From positions 1,116,001 to 1,180,000 of the forward strand of contig NZ_CP155619.1 of NCBI RefSeq assembly GCF_039697315.1: a stretch of 64,000 nucleotides of DNA. Direction: 5' to 3'. The notes under the pieces were generated by a model that saw only the letters and a list, made by a program, of their open reading frames with translations, was not told the DNA's origin and did not search any database. Below, piece after piece: positions 44,699-54,064 of the stretch. Position numbers and translations under genes: made by a program. This DNA comes from Pseudomonas abietaniphila (GTDB lineage Bacteria > Pseudomonadota > Gammaproteobacteria > Pseudomonadales > Pseudomonadaceae). How positions within the stretch are numbered: the first letter of the stretch is position 1; each line of letters begins with the position of its first letter.

Positions 44699-47440
44699 TC
44701 ATCGTATCGCCGCAAACCCCCGTTCCAGATCTTCGATCAACGCACTCACGTCCTCCAGTCCGATGTGTAACCGCAGCAGCGGATTCAGCGCCTTGTCTTG
44801 AGCGTTATCGCGATCGCGCACGTTGGCGACGATGATCAGGCTTTCGAAGCCGCCCCATGAAGCACCCAGCCCGAACAACTGCAGCGCGTCGATGAAGGCG
44901 TCCAGGTGTTTGGGGTCGTTGTCGGCGAGTTCGAAGGTCAGCAGGCCGTTGCTGCCGCTGAAATCACGCTTCCAGAGGGCGTGATTCGGATGATCCGCCA
45001 ATGCCGGGTGGAACACGCGCCTGACCTGCGGATGTTGTTGCAGCCAGTGAGCAACCTGCAAGGCCTGGCGCTGATGAACGTCGAGCCGTGCGGCCAAGGT
45101 GCGGGCGCCACGCAGCACGAGGTACGCATCGTCCGGGCTGACGGTGCTGCCGAAGGTGTCGGTCATTACTGCCAGAGGTTGCCAGACCGCTTGCGTGGTG
45201 CAGACGCTGCCCATCACCGCGTCGCTGTGACCGGCGATGTATTTGGTCAGGGCCATGATGGAAATGTCGGCACCGAGGGTCAGCGGGCGGTACTGGTAGC
45301 CCGAGCCATAGGTGTTGTCGACGGCGAGCAAAATGCCCCGTGACTTGCACAACGCTGCGATGGCCGGAAGATCCGCCAGCTCGTAGAGCAGCGACCCCGG
45401 CACCTCGGCATAGACCATTTTGGTGTTGGCCTGGAGCTTGCCTTCCAGCCCGCTGCCATCGGCGGCAAAGTAGCTGTAGTGAATGCCGAACGGCGCGAGG
45501 AACTCCTCGGCCACCTGGCGCACCGGCGAGTACACCGCGTCAGTAATCAAGACATGGTCGCCCGGCCGCAGATAAGCCAGAAAGGTCTGCGCCACGGCCG
45601 CCAGTCCGGTGCCAAACAGCCGCGTACGGTAACCGCCTTCCAGTTCCGTCACCAAGTCTTCAAGCTCGAACGCGGTCGGATTTCCCCGTGCACCGTACGT
45701 CAGCACACGCTCGGTGTCGCGCCGTTTGCGCGCGTCGCGCATCTCGCCGAGCGTGTCGAACAGCACGGTGCTCATGCGGGAAACAGGCGGGTTCACGGCG
45801 CGTACGCCACTGCCTTTTTCGCCCCGTGCAGCATGGACCAATCGGGTGCGGACACGGCTCTGGTTCTCGCTTGAAGCCAAGGGCTTGAGGCTGGCGATTT
45901 CCTGCTCGGTCATCTGCCCCAGCAACCCGATCTCCCACGCCAGGTACTGACGGGCCGCCTCCTTGTTGCCGGAGTGACGGTCGTGGGTGAAGAACAGAAA
46001 ATCGATGCACTGCTCGTTCGGCGGGTTGCTTGGGTCTTCATGCACAGGCAGGCCGGCCGATTGCCAAGCCTTGAAATCCAGCCATCGCACATTCGCTCGC
46101 TGCCGCTCGGGCAATTCAAGTGCCGCTATCGCCGCGACATCGGCCTGATCGGCCACGAGCACCAACGGCTTTGTTTCAGTCGCCAGGTCATCGGCCAGAT
46201 GCGAACGAATCGACCAGCGAGCGCCTGCGATCTGCGCCTTGCGAAACGCCATGCTCCCGCGCAGGTCCAACAGCGCAATGGTGTTGTCACGCAGCGAGTC
46301 CGCCAGCTCGGCAGCGCTGATCGCAGGCAGTGCTGGCGCGACAGCGTAGCGCTCAGGCGTTAACGCCAGACCACTGTGCAAGCCGCCCTGCAACACATAG
46401 GCCTGATGCCCAAGCTGACGTAACCAACTGGCCACGATGGGCGCACGCACGCCATCGTTGTCGATCAGTACCAGTCGCGCGCCACGCACGCCGATGTAGA
46501 GGTCGGTGGATTGAATCAACTGTCCGCCCGGCGTGTGTTGCGCACCGGGTAGACTGCCGAGAGCAAACTCTTCCGGAGTGCGCACGTCACACAGGAACAG
46601 ACTGCGCGCGGGGTCGCGAGACCACGCCACGACCTGCTCGGCGTCGACTGTCGTCACACCGGCCCGCTGAGCCAGACGTGTGGCGGCCTCACGCCGCTGC
46701 GCCAGCGACGCGGCAGCGGACACTTCCGGGTAGCGGCGCGTGCTGCCGTGTTCCAGCGGCAGGTCGGCGAGGAACCACCCTTGAGTGCCGTTCTCCAGCG
46801 CATAAACCGGGTTCTTCACGCCCAGGTCGATCAGGGTCTGAGCCCCGATAATGCTGCGCGTGCGCCCCGCGCAGTTGACCACGATCGGCGTCGTGTCGTC
46901 CGACACCAGATCCGCCAGCCGATACCCGAGCTCGCCATTGGGGCAGCAGATGGAACCGGGAATGGTCATCTTGCGGTATTCGTCGAACGGCCGGCCGTCG
47001 AGCAACACCAACGGTTCGCCATTGGCCTGCAATGCCGCCAGTTCGGTCGCGCTGATGTGCGGCGTGTGGCTGGCTTCTTCCACCAACTCGCCAAACGCCT
47101 TGGAGGGCACGTGCACCCCCGCAAACAGTTGCAGGCCTGCCGCTTGCCAACCATCGGCACCGCCTTCCAGCACATGGACGTCGGTGTAGCCGAGCGTTTG
47201 CAGACGTTGCGCCGCCCGGACGGACACATCGTGGCCGGTCTGGTCGTAGATCACCAGGCGCACCGCGGGATTGGGCGCCAGCCGACGCGCTTCCAGCTCA
47301 AGCCGGCTGTAGGGCAGGTTCACCCCGTGAAACAGATGCGCTTCGCCGTACTGACCATGCTCGCGCACATCGAAGAGGGCGATCTCCTGCCCGTCGAACA
47401 GCCAGGTTTGCAAGTGTTGCGGGGTGACTTTTTGGCTCAT
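44699..47440 (-). CDS. Fusion of four rhodanese domains with a cystathionine beta-lyase-type PLP enzyme
   Basis: 913 residues in one frame. Residues 1-520 hold four rhodanese-like domains; only the second has a catalytic loop (NCAGRTRS, Cys190), the others carry Asp, Asn or no residue at that place. Residues 528-913 form a Cys/Met-metabolism PLP domain: RTRLVHAARGEKGSGVRAVNPPVSRMSTVL, then SIMALTKYIAGHSDAVMGS with the PLP lysine at 733. Such lyases release H2S or thiol from cystathionine or cysteine, and rhodanese domains carry the sulfur as persulfide, so I infer a self-contained sulfur-relay enzyme. No in-frame ATG suits an independent lyase start near the junction (Met510 is inside rhodanese 4). 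Start 47440 follows CACGAGAATTCC. Confidence 0.92.
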   Translation of the reverse strand: MSQKVTPQHLQTWLFDGQEIALFDVREHGQYGEAHLFHGVNLPYSRLELEARRLAPNPAVRLVIYDQTGHDVSVRAAQRLQTLGYTDVHVLEGGADGWQAAGLQLFAGVHVPSKAFGELVEEASHTPHISATELAALQANGEPLVLLDGRPFDEYRKMTIPGSICCPNGELGYRLADLVSDDTTPIVVNCAGRTRSIIGAQTLIDLGVKNPVYALENGTQGWFLADLPLEHGSTRRYPEVSAAASLAQRREAATRLAQRAGVTTVDAEQVVAWSRDPARSLFLCDVRTPEEFALGSLPGAQHTPGGQLIQSTDLYIGVRGARLVLIDNDGVRAPIVASWLRQLGHQAYVLQGGLHSGLALTPERYAVAPALPAISAAELADSLRDNTIALLDLRGSMAFRKAQIAGARWSIRSHLADDLATETKPLVLVADQADVAAIAALELPERQRANVRWLDFKAWQSAGLPVHEDPSNPPNEQCIDFLFFTHDRHSGNKEAARQYLAWEIGLLGQMTEQEIASLKPLASSENQSRVRTRLVHAARGEKGSGVRAVNPPVSRMSTVLFDTLGEMRDARKRRDTERVLTYGARGNPTAFELEDLVTELEGGYRTRLFGTGLAAVAQTFLAYLRPGDHVLITDAVYSPVRQVAEEFLAPFGIHYSYFAADGSGLEGKLQANTKMVYAEVPGSLLYELADLPAIAALCKSRGILLAVDNTYGSGYQYRPLTLGADISIMALTKYIAGHSDAVMGSVCTTQAVWQPLAVMTDTFGSTVSPDDAYLVLRGARTLAARLDVHQRQALQVAHWLQQHPQVRRVFHPALADHPNHALWKRDFSGSNGLLTFELADNDPKHLDAFIDALQLFGLGASWGGFESLIIVANVRDRDNAQDKALNPLLRLHIGLEDVSALIEDLERGFAAIR

Positions 47441-47479
47441 GGAATTCTCGTGATTCAGAAAATGATGCAACTCGCTTTT

Positions 47480-47566
47480 TTAGGAGCGCGCTTGCCCGCG
47501 ATTCAGCGCCGCGGTACATCAGGCAGTCCGCGTTATCGTTTATCGCGGGCAAGCGCGCTCCTACAG
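47480..47566. repeat. REP/BIME inverted pair (GGAGCGCGCTTGCCCGCGAT family)
   Basis: TAGGAGCGCGCTTGCCCGCG and its inverse CGCGGGCAAGCGCGCTCCTA, between the fusion gene and the GST gene. Sister of 17598-17686. Confidence 0.85.
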
Positions 47567-47581
47567 CAACGGTGAGCGCCT

Positions 47582-48235
47582 TTACTGCAACGCCAACGAC
47601 CTTTCGCCCGCTGCCACTTCCCTGCCCTTTTCATACGCCCGCTGCACCGCCGGTCGGGCTTTGATCCTCTCGCGCCAGGCGTGGATGTTCGGGAAGTCCG
47701 TCAGGTTCTGCCCCTGCCGCAAGGGCTGAATCCACGGGAAGATCGCCATGTCGGCGATGGAGTATTCGCCCGCCACGAACGGCACGTCGCCCAGGCGTTT
47801 TTCCAGCACGCCATACAGGCGCGCGGCCTCGGCGCCGAGCAGGTCGAGGGCGAAAGGAATCGGCTCCGGCGCTTTCTCCCTGAACACCTGCAACTGACTC
47901 AAATAAGGCGTGATATGCCCGACCTGCCAGAACAGCCATTCCTGCACCCGCTGACGTGCGACCGTGCCTTGCGGCGGTAGAAAACGACCGGCCTTGTCTG
48001 CCAGATAATTCAGAATAGCCCCGGATTCGAACAGGCTCAGGGGACCGCCCGCTGTCGGAGCATGATCGACAATCGCAGGAATCCGCCCGTTGGCACTGAT
48101 CGCCTGGAACCCGTCCTGCTTCTGTTCGCCCGTGCGGATATTGATCGGCAGCAACCGGTATTCCTGGCCCAGTTCTTCCAGCAGCATGCCGACCTTCAGC
48201 CCGTTGCCCGTCGGCCAGTAGTAGAGATCGATCAT
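47582..48235 (-). CDS. Glutathione S-transferase (YghU/YfcG-like)
   Basis: 217 residues. IDLYYWPTGNGLKVGMLLEELGQEYRLLPINIRTGEQKQDGFQAISANGRIPAIVD with Asn11 near the usual thiol-interaction site and FESGAILNYLADKAG; the helical part has EYSIADMAIFPWIQ. The Nu-class members YfcG/YghU are glutathione disulfide reductases. It overlaps the upstream cupin gene by four bases (ATGA), so the two are coupled; a thiol/disulfide role fits the sulfur-linked neighbourhood. Confidence 0.92.
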   Translation of the reverse strand: MIDLYYWPTGNGLKVGMLLEELGQEYRLLPINIRTGEQKQDGFQAISANGRIPAIVDHAPTAGGPLSLFESGAILNYLADKAGRFLPPQGTVARQRVQEWLFWQVGHITPYLSQLQVFREKAPEPIPFALDLLGAEAARLYGVLEKRLGDVPFVAGEYSIADMAIFPWIQPLRQGQNLTDFPNIHAWRERIKARPAVQRAYEKGREVAAGERSLALQ

Positions 48236-48828
48236 GCGTACGCCTTGATCGACGGGGCCATTTGCGAGGCGTTGTAGTTGAGCACCTTGCCTTCGGTGTT
48301 GACGCCGTAGCGGCCGTTCAACGACTCCAGTGGACGGCCATACAGATGGAAATGCAGCGTCGGGGTTTCGCCATCGACCTTGATGCCATGCAGATCCTCC
48401 CCCAGGAAACTGATCGAGGTGCCCGGTTGCACCACCACTTCTTTCTCCAGCTCAAGCTTGGCGAAGGCCGGGTCGCTGCCGTCGTCGGTGCGCGCCCACA
48501 CGTAATTGATCTCCTGACCCTCGACGGCCACGATTACCGCCCAGGTTTCGTGGTTATGCGGCAACGTGCTTTTGCCCGGCAGCAGGGAGTTCATGTACAG
48601 CGTCGGAGTGTCGCCATCGTCGTTCAGGCGATAACGAAACGCCGTATCGCCCTCACCCGGCACGGGCGCGGGAAAGGTCGTGAAGTTGAACAATTCACGA
48701 CGCTGGGCCAGGTCTTCCAGCAGGCTGACGATCTCTTTCAGCGCTTCACGGTCAACGCCGCGCTGATGGATAACGCGGATTTTCTGCAGGAAGTCTTCGA
48801 TCACTTGGCTGCGGTCTTCGGTGCTCAT
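48232..48828 (-). CDS. Cysteine dioxygenase-like cupin (thiol dioxygenase)
   Basis: 198 residues. The cupin has His91, His93 (LPHNHETWAV) and a third likely ligand His147 (LHGIKV), the three-His Fe(II) set of CDO-type thiol dioxygenases; HFHLYGRP gives a further His161 corresponding to the conserved HLY. CDO turns cysteine into cysteine sulfinate; relatives use 3-mercaptopropionate or mercaptosuccinate, and substrate cannot be fixed here. AAGGAG five bases before ATG 48828. It is the first gene of a two-gene unit with the GST. Confidence 0.85.
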   Translation of the reverse strand: MSTEDRSQVIEDFLQKIRVIHQRGVDREALKEIVSLLEDLAQRRELFNFTTFPAPVPGEGDTAFRYRLNDDGDTPTLYMNSLLPGKSTLPHNHETWAVIVAVEGQEINYVWARTDDGSDPAFAKLELEKEVVVQPGTSISFLGEDLHGIKVDGETPTLHFHLYGRPLESLNGRYGVNTEGKVLNYNASQMAPSIKAYA

Positions 48829-48927
48829 CAGGTGCTCCTTTTGTAGGTTTTCAGGGCGGGCAACAGATCGCTGCCAGACCCGGTTATTGCTTTGGAAACG
48901 GCACATCGGTGCCCGACAACGTCATCC

Positions 48928-49021
48928 CTGTGGGAGTGAGCTTGCTCACGAAAAGGCCGGTACATTCCACACATCTGTAGCGTCTGAAACTCAGTCTTCG
49001 TGAGCAAGCTCACTCCCACAG
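48928..49021. repeat. REP/BIME inverted pair (GTGAGCTTGCTCACGAA family)
   Basis: CTGTGGGAGTGAGCTTGCTC and GAGCAAGCTCACTCCCACAG arms, between the ATPase and cupin genes on one strand. It separates the transport operon from the cupin-GST pair. Confidence 0.85.
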
Positions 49022-49059
49022 GATTCCCGTCCAGCCTCTCTAACGAAGGGTCTTACCGG

Positions 49060-49899
49060 TCAGACAGACAAACTGTAACGGCTGATATTGCTCAACAGAT
49101 ACGGGTCACCAGCCGCTGCGGGGCGACGTCCGGCGTCGCCGAGGGCATGGCGCAAAAACGCGTGTGTGCGCTCGCTCTGCGGGCGTTGAAAAATCTGTTC
49201 GGCGCTGCCGTGTTCGACGATCAGGCCGTTCTCGGTGAAATACACCACGTCGCTGATGTCCTCGGCGAAGCGCATTTCGTGGGTGACCAGCACGCAGGTC
49301 ATGCCCTCCTCGGTCAACTCGCGAATCACCGTCAGCACCTCGCCGACGGTTTCAGGGTCGAGGGCCGAGGTCACTTCGTCGAACAGGATCAACTCGGGTC
49401 GCATCGCCAGCGCCCGGGCAATCGCCACGCGCTGCTGCTGACCGCCGGACAACTGCCCCGGATACGCATCCGCCTTGTGCTCCATGCGCACTTTCGCCAG
49501 CAACGCGCGAGCTTCTTTCTCGGCGTCCACCGAGTTACGCCCCAGCACTTTGCGCGGCGCGATGACCAGGTTTTCCAGAACCGACAAGTGCGGAAACAGG
49601 TTGTATTGCTGAAATACGAAGCCGACGCGCTTGCGCAACTCGATGCGCTGGGCTTCGTTGTTGAGCGTGTGCACCTCGGTGTTGCCCACACGGATCGTCC
49701 CGCGCTGCGGCTGCAGCAGACCCGTGATGCAGCGCAGAATGGTCGACTTGCCCGACCCTGACGGGCCGATGATCGACACCGCCTGACCGCGCTGCACATC
49801 GAGGTCGATGCCTTTGAGCACGGTGTTTGTGCCGAAGGACAAGTGAATGTCGCGCAGGCTGATCAGCGGGGCCTCGGCGCGCGTTTCAGGAAAAGGCAT
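49060..49899 (-). CDS. Polar amino acid ABC transporter ATPase
   Basis: 279 residues. Walker A GPSGSGKST, Q-loop FVFQQYNLFPHLSVLENL, signature LSGGQQQRVAIARAL, Walker B LILFDEVTSALD, H-loop THEMRFA. The GlnQ/HisP/TcyC type has the phrase IGPSGSGKSTILRCI. ATP hydrolysis drives import through the two permeases encoded just upstream. It overlaps the preceding permease gene by 14 bases. The last 30 residues extend beyond the usual length. Confidence 0.95.
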   Translation of the reverse strand: MPFPETRAEAPLISLRDIHLSFGTNTVLKGIDLDVQRGQAVSIIGPSGSGKSTILRCITGLLQPQRGTIRVGNTEVHTLNNEAQRIELRKRVGFVFQQYNLFPHLSVLENLVIAPRKVLGRNSVDAEKEARALLAKVRMEHKADAYPGQLSGGQQQRVAIARALAMRPELILFDEVTSALDPETVGEVLTVIRELTEEGMTCVLVTHEMRFAEDISDVVYFTENGLIVEHGSAEQIFQRPQSERTHAFLRHALGDAGRRPAAAGDPYLLSNISRYSLSV

Positions 49900-50674
49900 A
49901 ACGTCGCTCCAGGTATTGAGTGAGTCGGGAAATCGGATAGCAGTAGGCAAAAAACAACGCCAGCACACTGAAGTAGATCAGCACCGTGAAACCGGTCCGG
50001 TTGACCGTGTTGCTGGCGATCTGCGCGGTGTCGATCAGGTCATGCACACCCACCAGCGACGCCAGCGCCGTGCCCATGGTGATCACCGCATACAGGTTCA
50101 TCCACGGCGGCAACATGCGCTTGAAACACTGCGGCAGAATGATCGAGCGGAAGATCTGCCCACGGGTGAACGCCAGCGACCGTGAGGCTTCCCATTGCGT
50201 ACTCGGGATCGAGCCGATGGCCCCGCGAAAGATTTCCGCGACGTTGGCGCTGGCCGGCAGCGCCAGGCCAAGGGTGACCTTCACCCAGTCGGGAAAGGCG
50301 ATCCAGGCGCTGCCGATGTGCAGCTCGAACGGAAACACATAGGTGGTGAAATAGATCAGCACCAGCCACGGCGCATTACGAAATACCTGCACCCAGATCT
50401 TCGCTGGCAGCCGGCTGATCCACAGCGGCGACACCGCCAGCGCGCCAATCAAAAGGCCCAATACAGAACCGATGGCGATGGCCAGCAGGCTGATCAGGAT
50501 GTTTTGTCCGAAGCCCGTTGCCAAGGCGGGCGACCACTCGTACAACGCCGCGAGCACCGGACTTTTCGGCGCGCTGAAGACCAGCAGCAATGCCACGACA
50601 ACGCCACACAACAGCTTGCCCGGATGCCGGCGTGGCCAGGACGACGGCAGGCTGACAGACGACTCAATGGCCAT
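49886..50674 (-). CDS. Polar amino acid ABC permease (second)
   Basis: 262 residues with about five membrane segments. The EAA-type loop reads RSLAFTRGQIFRSIILPQCFKRMLPPWMNLYAVITMGTAL. His/Glu/Gln-type permease family. It overlaps the first permease by 11 bases and the ATPase by 14, so the three are tightly coupled. Confidence 0.93.
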   Translation of the reverse strand: MAIESSVSLPSSWPRRHPGKLLCGVVVALLLVFSAPKSPVLAALYEWSPALATGFGQNILISLLAIAIGSVLGLLIGALAVSPLWISRLPAKIWVQVFRNAPWLVLIYFTTYVFPFELHIGSAWIAFPDWVKVTLGLALPASANVAEIFRGAIGSIPSTQWEASRSLAFTRGQIFRSIILPQCFKRMLPPWMNLYAVITMGTALASLVGVHDLIDTAQIASNTVNRTGFTVLIYFSVLALFFAYCYPISRLTQYLERRYAFS

Positions 50675-51398
50675 AACCGGGCATCCTCAATTTTGCTTCG
50701 AGGGCACGGCCCACGCAGTTGACGATGAAGCTGAGCAGGCCGAAAAACGCCAGCAGCAGAATCATCAATTCCAGCACATTGTCGCTCTGGGTCCAGATCA
50801 TGATCGAGGCGTAGGTGATGTCGCCCACGGCGATCGCCGACGCCACGGCCGTCATCTTGACCAGATCGATCAGGTTGTTGATCAGCGACGGCAGCGCGAA
50901 GCGCATGGCCAGCGGCAATTGCACGTTCCACAGCAACTGCCGGCTGCTGAAGGCCAGCGAACTGGCCGCTTCCAGCGTGACCGCAGGCACCGCTTCGATC
51001 CCGGCGCGCAAGGCCTCGGCATGGAATGCGCCCTTGTGCAGCGAAATCACAATCACCACCCAGGCAAACGGCGTGAGCGGGTTCGCAGCGCCAACCGCCT
51101 GGGTCAGCAGCATGTTCAACACCAGAAACGCGCAGTACAGCTGCACCAGCGTCGGCGTGTTGCGGGTGACTTCGATGAAAATCCGCGCAGGCTTGGCCAG
51201 ATAAGGCTTGCCGCTGGTCAGCATCGCCGCCAGCGCCACGCCCGCGACCAGGCTGCCGATGATGGTGAACACGCAGAGCAAGGCCGTGGTCAACGCGCCA
51301 TTGACCATCGAGCCGCGCTGATAGGCGTCCAGCAGAAAGCTGTAGTTCAGCCCGAACGTCGCCGTCCAGTGCACGAACCCCTCAAGCCAATGACTCAT
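50664..51398 (-). CDS. Polar amino acid ABC permease (first)
   Basis: 244 residues, inner-membrane permease. EAA-type loop ASSLAFSSRQLLWNVQLPLAMRFALPSLINNLIDLVKMTAVASAIAV. It starts at ATG 51398, overlapping the aminotransferase stop as ATGA. The longer ORF to 51497 lies inside the aminotransferase and was rejected. With the second permease it should form a heterodimer. Confidence 0.93.
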   Translation of the reverse strand: MSHWLEGFVHWTATFGLNYSFLLDAYQRGSMVNGALTTALLCVFTIIGSLVAGVALAAMLTSGKPYLAKPARIFIEVTRNTPTLVQLYCAFLVLNMLLTQAVGAANPLTPFAWVVIVISLHKGAFHAEALRAGIEAVPAVTLEAASSLAFSSRQLLWNVQLPLAMRFALPSLINNLIDLVKMTAVASAIAVGDITYASIMIWTQSDNVLELMILLLAFFGLLSFIVNCVGRALEAKLRMPGYGH

Positions 51399-52612
51399 GC
51401 CAGGGCCTCGGTTCGCAGCTCGACGCAGGCGTTGGCGATGCGCCGTCCGGCTTCGATCACGCTGCTGGTGGCCGTTGCGATCGATAGACGAAACCACGGC
51501 GACAACCCATAAGCGCTGCCGGCGACACCCGCCACGCCTTGTTCCAGCAGGTAATCCACCACGTCGCCGTCGTTATTCAGGCGCTGGCCATCGGGGCGAA
51601 TGCGGCCCAACAATCCGGCGCAGCGGACAAAGACAAAAAATCCACCTTCGGGCGTAAGCACATCGAGCCCATTCACGTTGCTCAGCGCAGTCACCAACAG
51701 ATCGCGGCGCTGGTGATAGGCGTGCACCTGATCGGGCAAGAAACCCAAGCCGCCTTCAAACGCGGCCAGCGCTGCGGCCTGCCCAACGGAGGACGCGCCA
51801 GATGTCGATTGCGACTGCATGACCGTCATCGCATTGGTCAGTTCTTGCGGCCCCGCACCGAAACCGATGCGCCAACCGGTCATCGCGTACGTTTTCGACA
51901 CACCGCCGACCAACAAAGCACGGGCTTGCAGGTCGGGCGCCACATTGAGCAGGCTCAGGGCAGGCTGGCCGTCGAAACGAATGTGCTCGTACAACTCGTC
52001 TAGAAGCACCAGCACGTGGGGATGACGACGCAACACGTCGGCCAGCGCCATTAGCTCCGCCTCGCTGTAGACCGCGCCACTCGGGTTGCCGGGACCGTTG
52101 AGGATCAGCCAACGGGTGCGCGCGGTGATGTGCTGTTCCAGCTGCACGGGGGTCAGTTTGCAGCCCTGCTCAAGACCGCATTCGATAAACACCGGTTCAC
52201 CGCCGTTGACCCGCACGATGTCCGGAAACGATGGCCAGTAAGGCACCGGCACCAGCACCTCATCGCCGTCATCCAGGGTCGCGGCGAAGGCGTTGAAGAT
52301 GACCTGCTTGGCGCCGTTGCCCACCACAATCGAAGGCAACGCGTAATCCAACCGGTTCTCTCGCTGCAGCTTGCGCTGAATGGCCTCGCGCAACGCCTTC
52401 ACACCGGGTGTCGGTGTGTACTTGGTCGCACCGCCATCGATGGCGGCGTAGGCGGCCTGCTTAATGTGCTCCGGCGTGTCGAAGTCCGGCTCGCCGGTGG
52501 TCAGATCGAGGATGTCGCGACCGGCCTCGCGCAAGGCAGTGGCCCGGGATTTGGCCGCCGCGTTGGCGGACAGCGAGACACGCTGTATGCGTTGAGATAA
52601 ACGTAGGCTCAT
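51395..52612 (-). CDS. PLP class I aminotransferase in the transport operon
   Basis: 405 residues, aspartate-aminotransferase fold. LTTGEPDFDTPEHIKQAA, TKYTPTPGVKALREAI, PYWPSFPDI, LNGPGNPSGAVYS, VLLDELYEHIRF and the PLP lysine in VGGVSKTYAMTGWRIGF are all present, then PEGGFFVF and FRLSIATA with the substrate-carboxylate Arg. It converts an amino acid to a 2-oxo acid. Start and stop overlap its neighbours by four bases each, so it is an integral part of the import operon. The substrate is presumably what the binding proteins carry. Confidence 0.94.
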   Translation of the reverse strand: MSLRLSQRIQRVSLSANAAAKSRATALREAGRDILDLTTGEPDFDTPEHIKQAAYAAIDGGATKYTPTPGVKALREAIQRKLQRENRLDYALPSIVVGNGAKQVIFNAFAATLDDGDEVLVPVPYWPSFPDIVRVNGGEPVFIECGLEQGCKLTPVQLEQHITARTRWLILNGPGNPSGAVYSEAELMALADVLRRHPHVLVLLDELYEHIRFDGQPALSLLNVAPDLQARALLVGGVSKTYAMTGWRIGFGAGPQELTNAMTVMQSQSTSGASSVGQAAALAAFEGGLGFLPDQVHAYHQRRDLLVTALSNVNGLDVLTPEGGFFVFVRCAGLLGRIRPDGQRLNNDGDVVDYLLEQGVAGVAGSAYGLSPWFRLSIATATSSVIEAGRRIANACVELRTEALA

Positions 52613-54048
52613 GGGGCTGTGCTCCGGCTTTCGACGCTCGCCAGGACCTTGCCTGGGTTGAGCAGATTGAGAGGGTCTAGCGCCTGCTTGATGCGGCGCA
52701 TCAAGTCGAGCTCAACGCTGCTCTTGTAGCGCGGCAGCATCGCCAGCTTGCGTTGCCCGATGCCGTGCTCGGCGCTGATCGAGCCGCCAAAGGCATGTGC
52801 GCTGTCGTGGACGATCTCGCTGAGTTCGGCATAGCGCGCCATGTGCGCCTCGACCGTGGAGTCGAGTGGGTGCGCGACGTTGTAATGCAGGTTTCCGTCG
52901 CCCAGATGGCCGAACGTGAAATTGCGTACGCCGGGGAAGTGTTGTTGCAGCAAGGCGTCGGTGTGTTCGACAAATTCGACGATGCGCGAAATCGGGATCG
53001 AGATGTCGTGCTTCATGTTGCGTCCGGCACGCTTCTGCGCCTCGCTCATGTTCTCGCGCAGCAGCCACAGTGCCTCGCTCTGGGCCAGGCTTTCGGCGAT
53101 CAGTGCATCGGCCAGCAGGCCCTCATCGAACGCGCTGCCCAGCACGTCCTCGAACGCCTGGCGCGCGTGAGCTTCGCTGTGGTTATCGGACAGCTCCAGC
53201 AACGCGAACCAGGGTTGAGCGGCATTCAAAAAGGGCTGGGGGCCTTCGGGAAACTGCTCGCGCAGCAGCGCCAGGCATTCGGCGGTGAGCAGTTCGAATG
53301 CGGTCAGACTGGCACCGAATCCGGCGCGGGCATGGGACAGAAAACTCACCGCCTGGCCCAGCGAATCGAACGCCAGAAACGCCGTGCTTTGCGCCTTGGG
53401 CAGCGGAAAAAGTTTGAGCGTCGCGGCCGTGATAATGCCGAGCGTGCCCTCACTGCCGATGTACAGGTCACGCAGGTCGTAACCGGTATTGTCCTTGCGC
53501 AGACCTCGCAGCCCATGCCAGATCTCGCCTTCGGCGGTGACCACTTCAAGGCCCAGCGTCAGCTCGCGGGTGTTCCCGTAGCGCAGCACCGCGGTGCCGC
53601 CCGCGTTGGTGCCGAGGTTGCCGCCGATGGTGCAACTGCCCTCTGCGCCAAGGCTCAGGGGAAACAGCCGTCCCGCTTCACGGGCCACGTCCTGAATGTG
53701 TTGCAAGATGCAGCCGGCTTCGACAGTGAGGGTGTCGTTGTCGGTATCGATCTGGCGCACGCGGTTCAAGCGGTCAAGCAATAACAACACCGAACGCCCG
53801 CTGGCATCCGGCGTTGCCGCGCCCATCAACCCGGTGTTGCCGCCCTGCACCACGATCGGGGTCTTATGGGCGACACAGGCGCGCACCACCGCAGCGACTT
53901 CGTCGGCGTTAGCCGGGCGCACGACAGCGAGCGCCCGACCGACGTAGCTGCCCTGCTTGTCGGTCAACTGCGCCGGGGATTCGGCGCCCGGCAGCACATG
54001 GCTTGCGCCGAGCAGTTGCTGCAACGTCTGGAACAGATCGCTGTTCAT
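52609..54048 (-). CDS. FAD-linked 2-hydroxyacid dehydrogenase (D-lactate/glycolate oxidase type)
   Basis: 479 residues of the GlcD/D-LDH family. N-terminal PCMH-type FAD domain: VVRPANADEVAAVVRACVAHKTPIVVQGGNTGLMGAATP and PLSLGAEGSCTIGGNLGTNAGGTAVLRYGNTRELTLGLEVV; C-terminal cap: FTFGHLGDGNLHYNV, GSISAEHGIGQRKL, LDPLNLLNPGKVL. It oxidises a 2-hydroxy acid to a 2-oxo acid, an obvious partner for the aminotransferase downstream. No membrane segment. ATG 54048 follows GAGAGGCC; an upstream in-frame ATG at 54114 lies inside the binding-protein gene. Confidence 0.93.
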   Translation of the reverse strand: MNSDLFQTLQQLLGASHVLPGAESPAQLTDKQGSYVGRALAVVRPANADEVAAVVRACVAHKTPIVVQGGNTGLMGAATPDASGRSVLLLLDRLNRVRQIDTDNDTLTVEAGCILQHIQDVAREAGRLFPLSLGAEGSCTIGGNLGTNAGGTAVLRYGNTRELTLGLEVVTAEGEIWHGLRGLRKDNTGYDLRDLYIGSEGTLGIITAATLKLFPLPKAQSTAFLAFDSLGQAVSFLSHARAGFGASLTAFELLTAECLALLREQFPEGPQPFLNAAQPWFALLELSDNHSEAHARQAFEDVLGSAFDEGLLADALIAESLAQSEALWLLRENMSEAQKRAGRNMKHDISIPISRIVEFVEHTDALLQQHFPGVRNFTFGHLGDGNLHYNVAHPLDSTVEAHMARYAELSEIVHDSAHAFGGSISAEHGIGQRKLAMLPRYKSSVELDLMRRIKQALDPLNLLNPGKVLASVESRSTAP

Positions 54049-54064
54049 CGTTGGCCTCTCAGAA

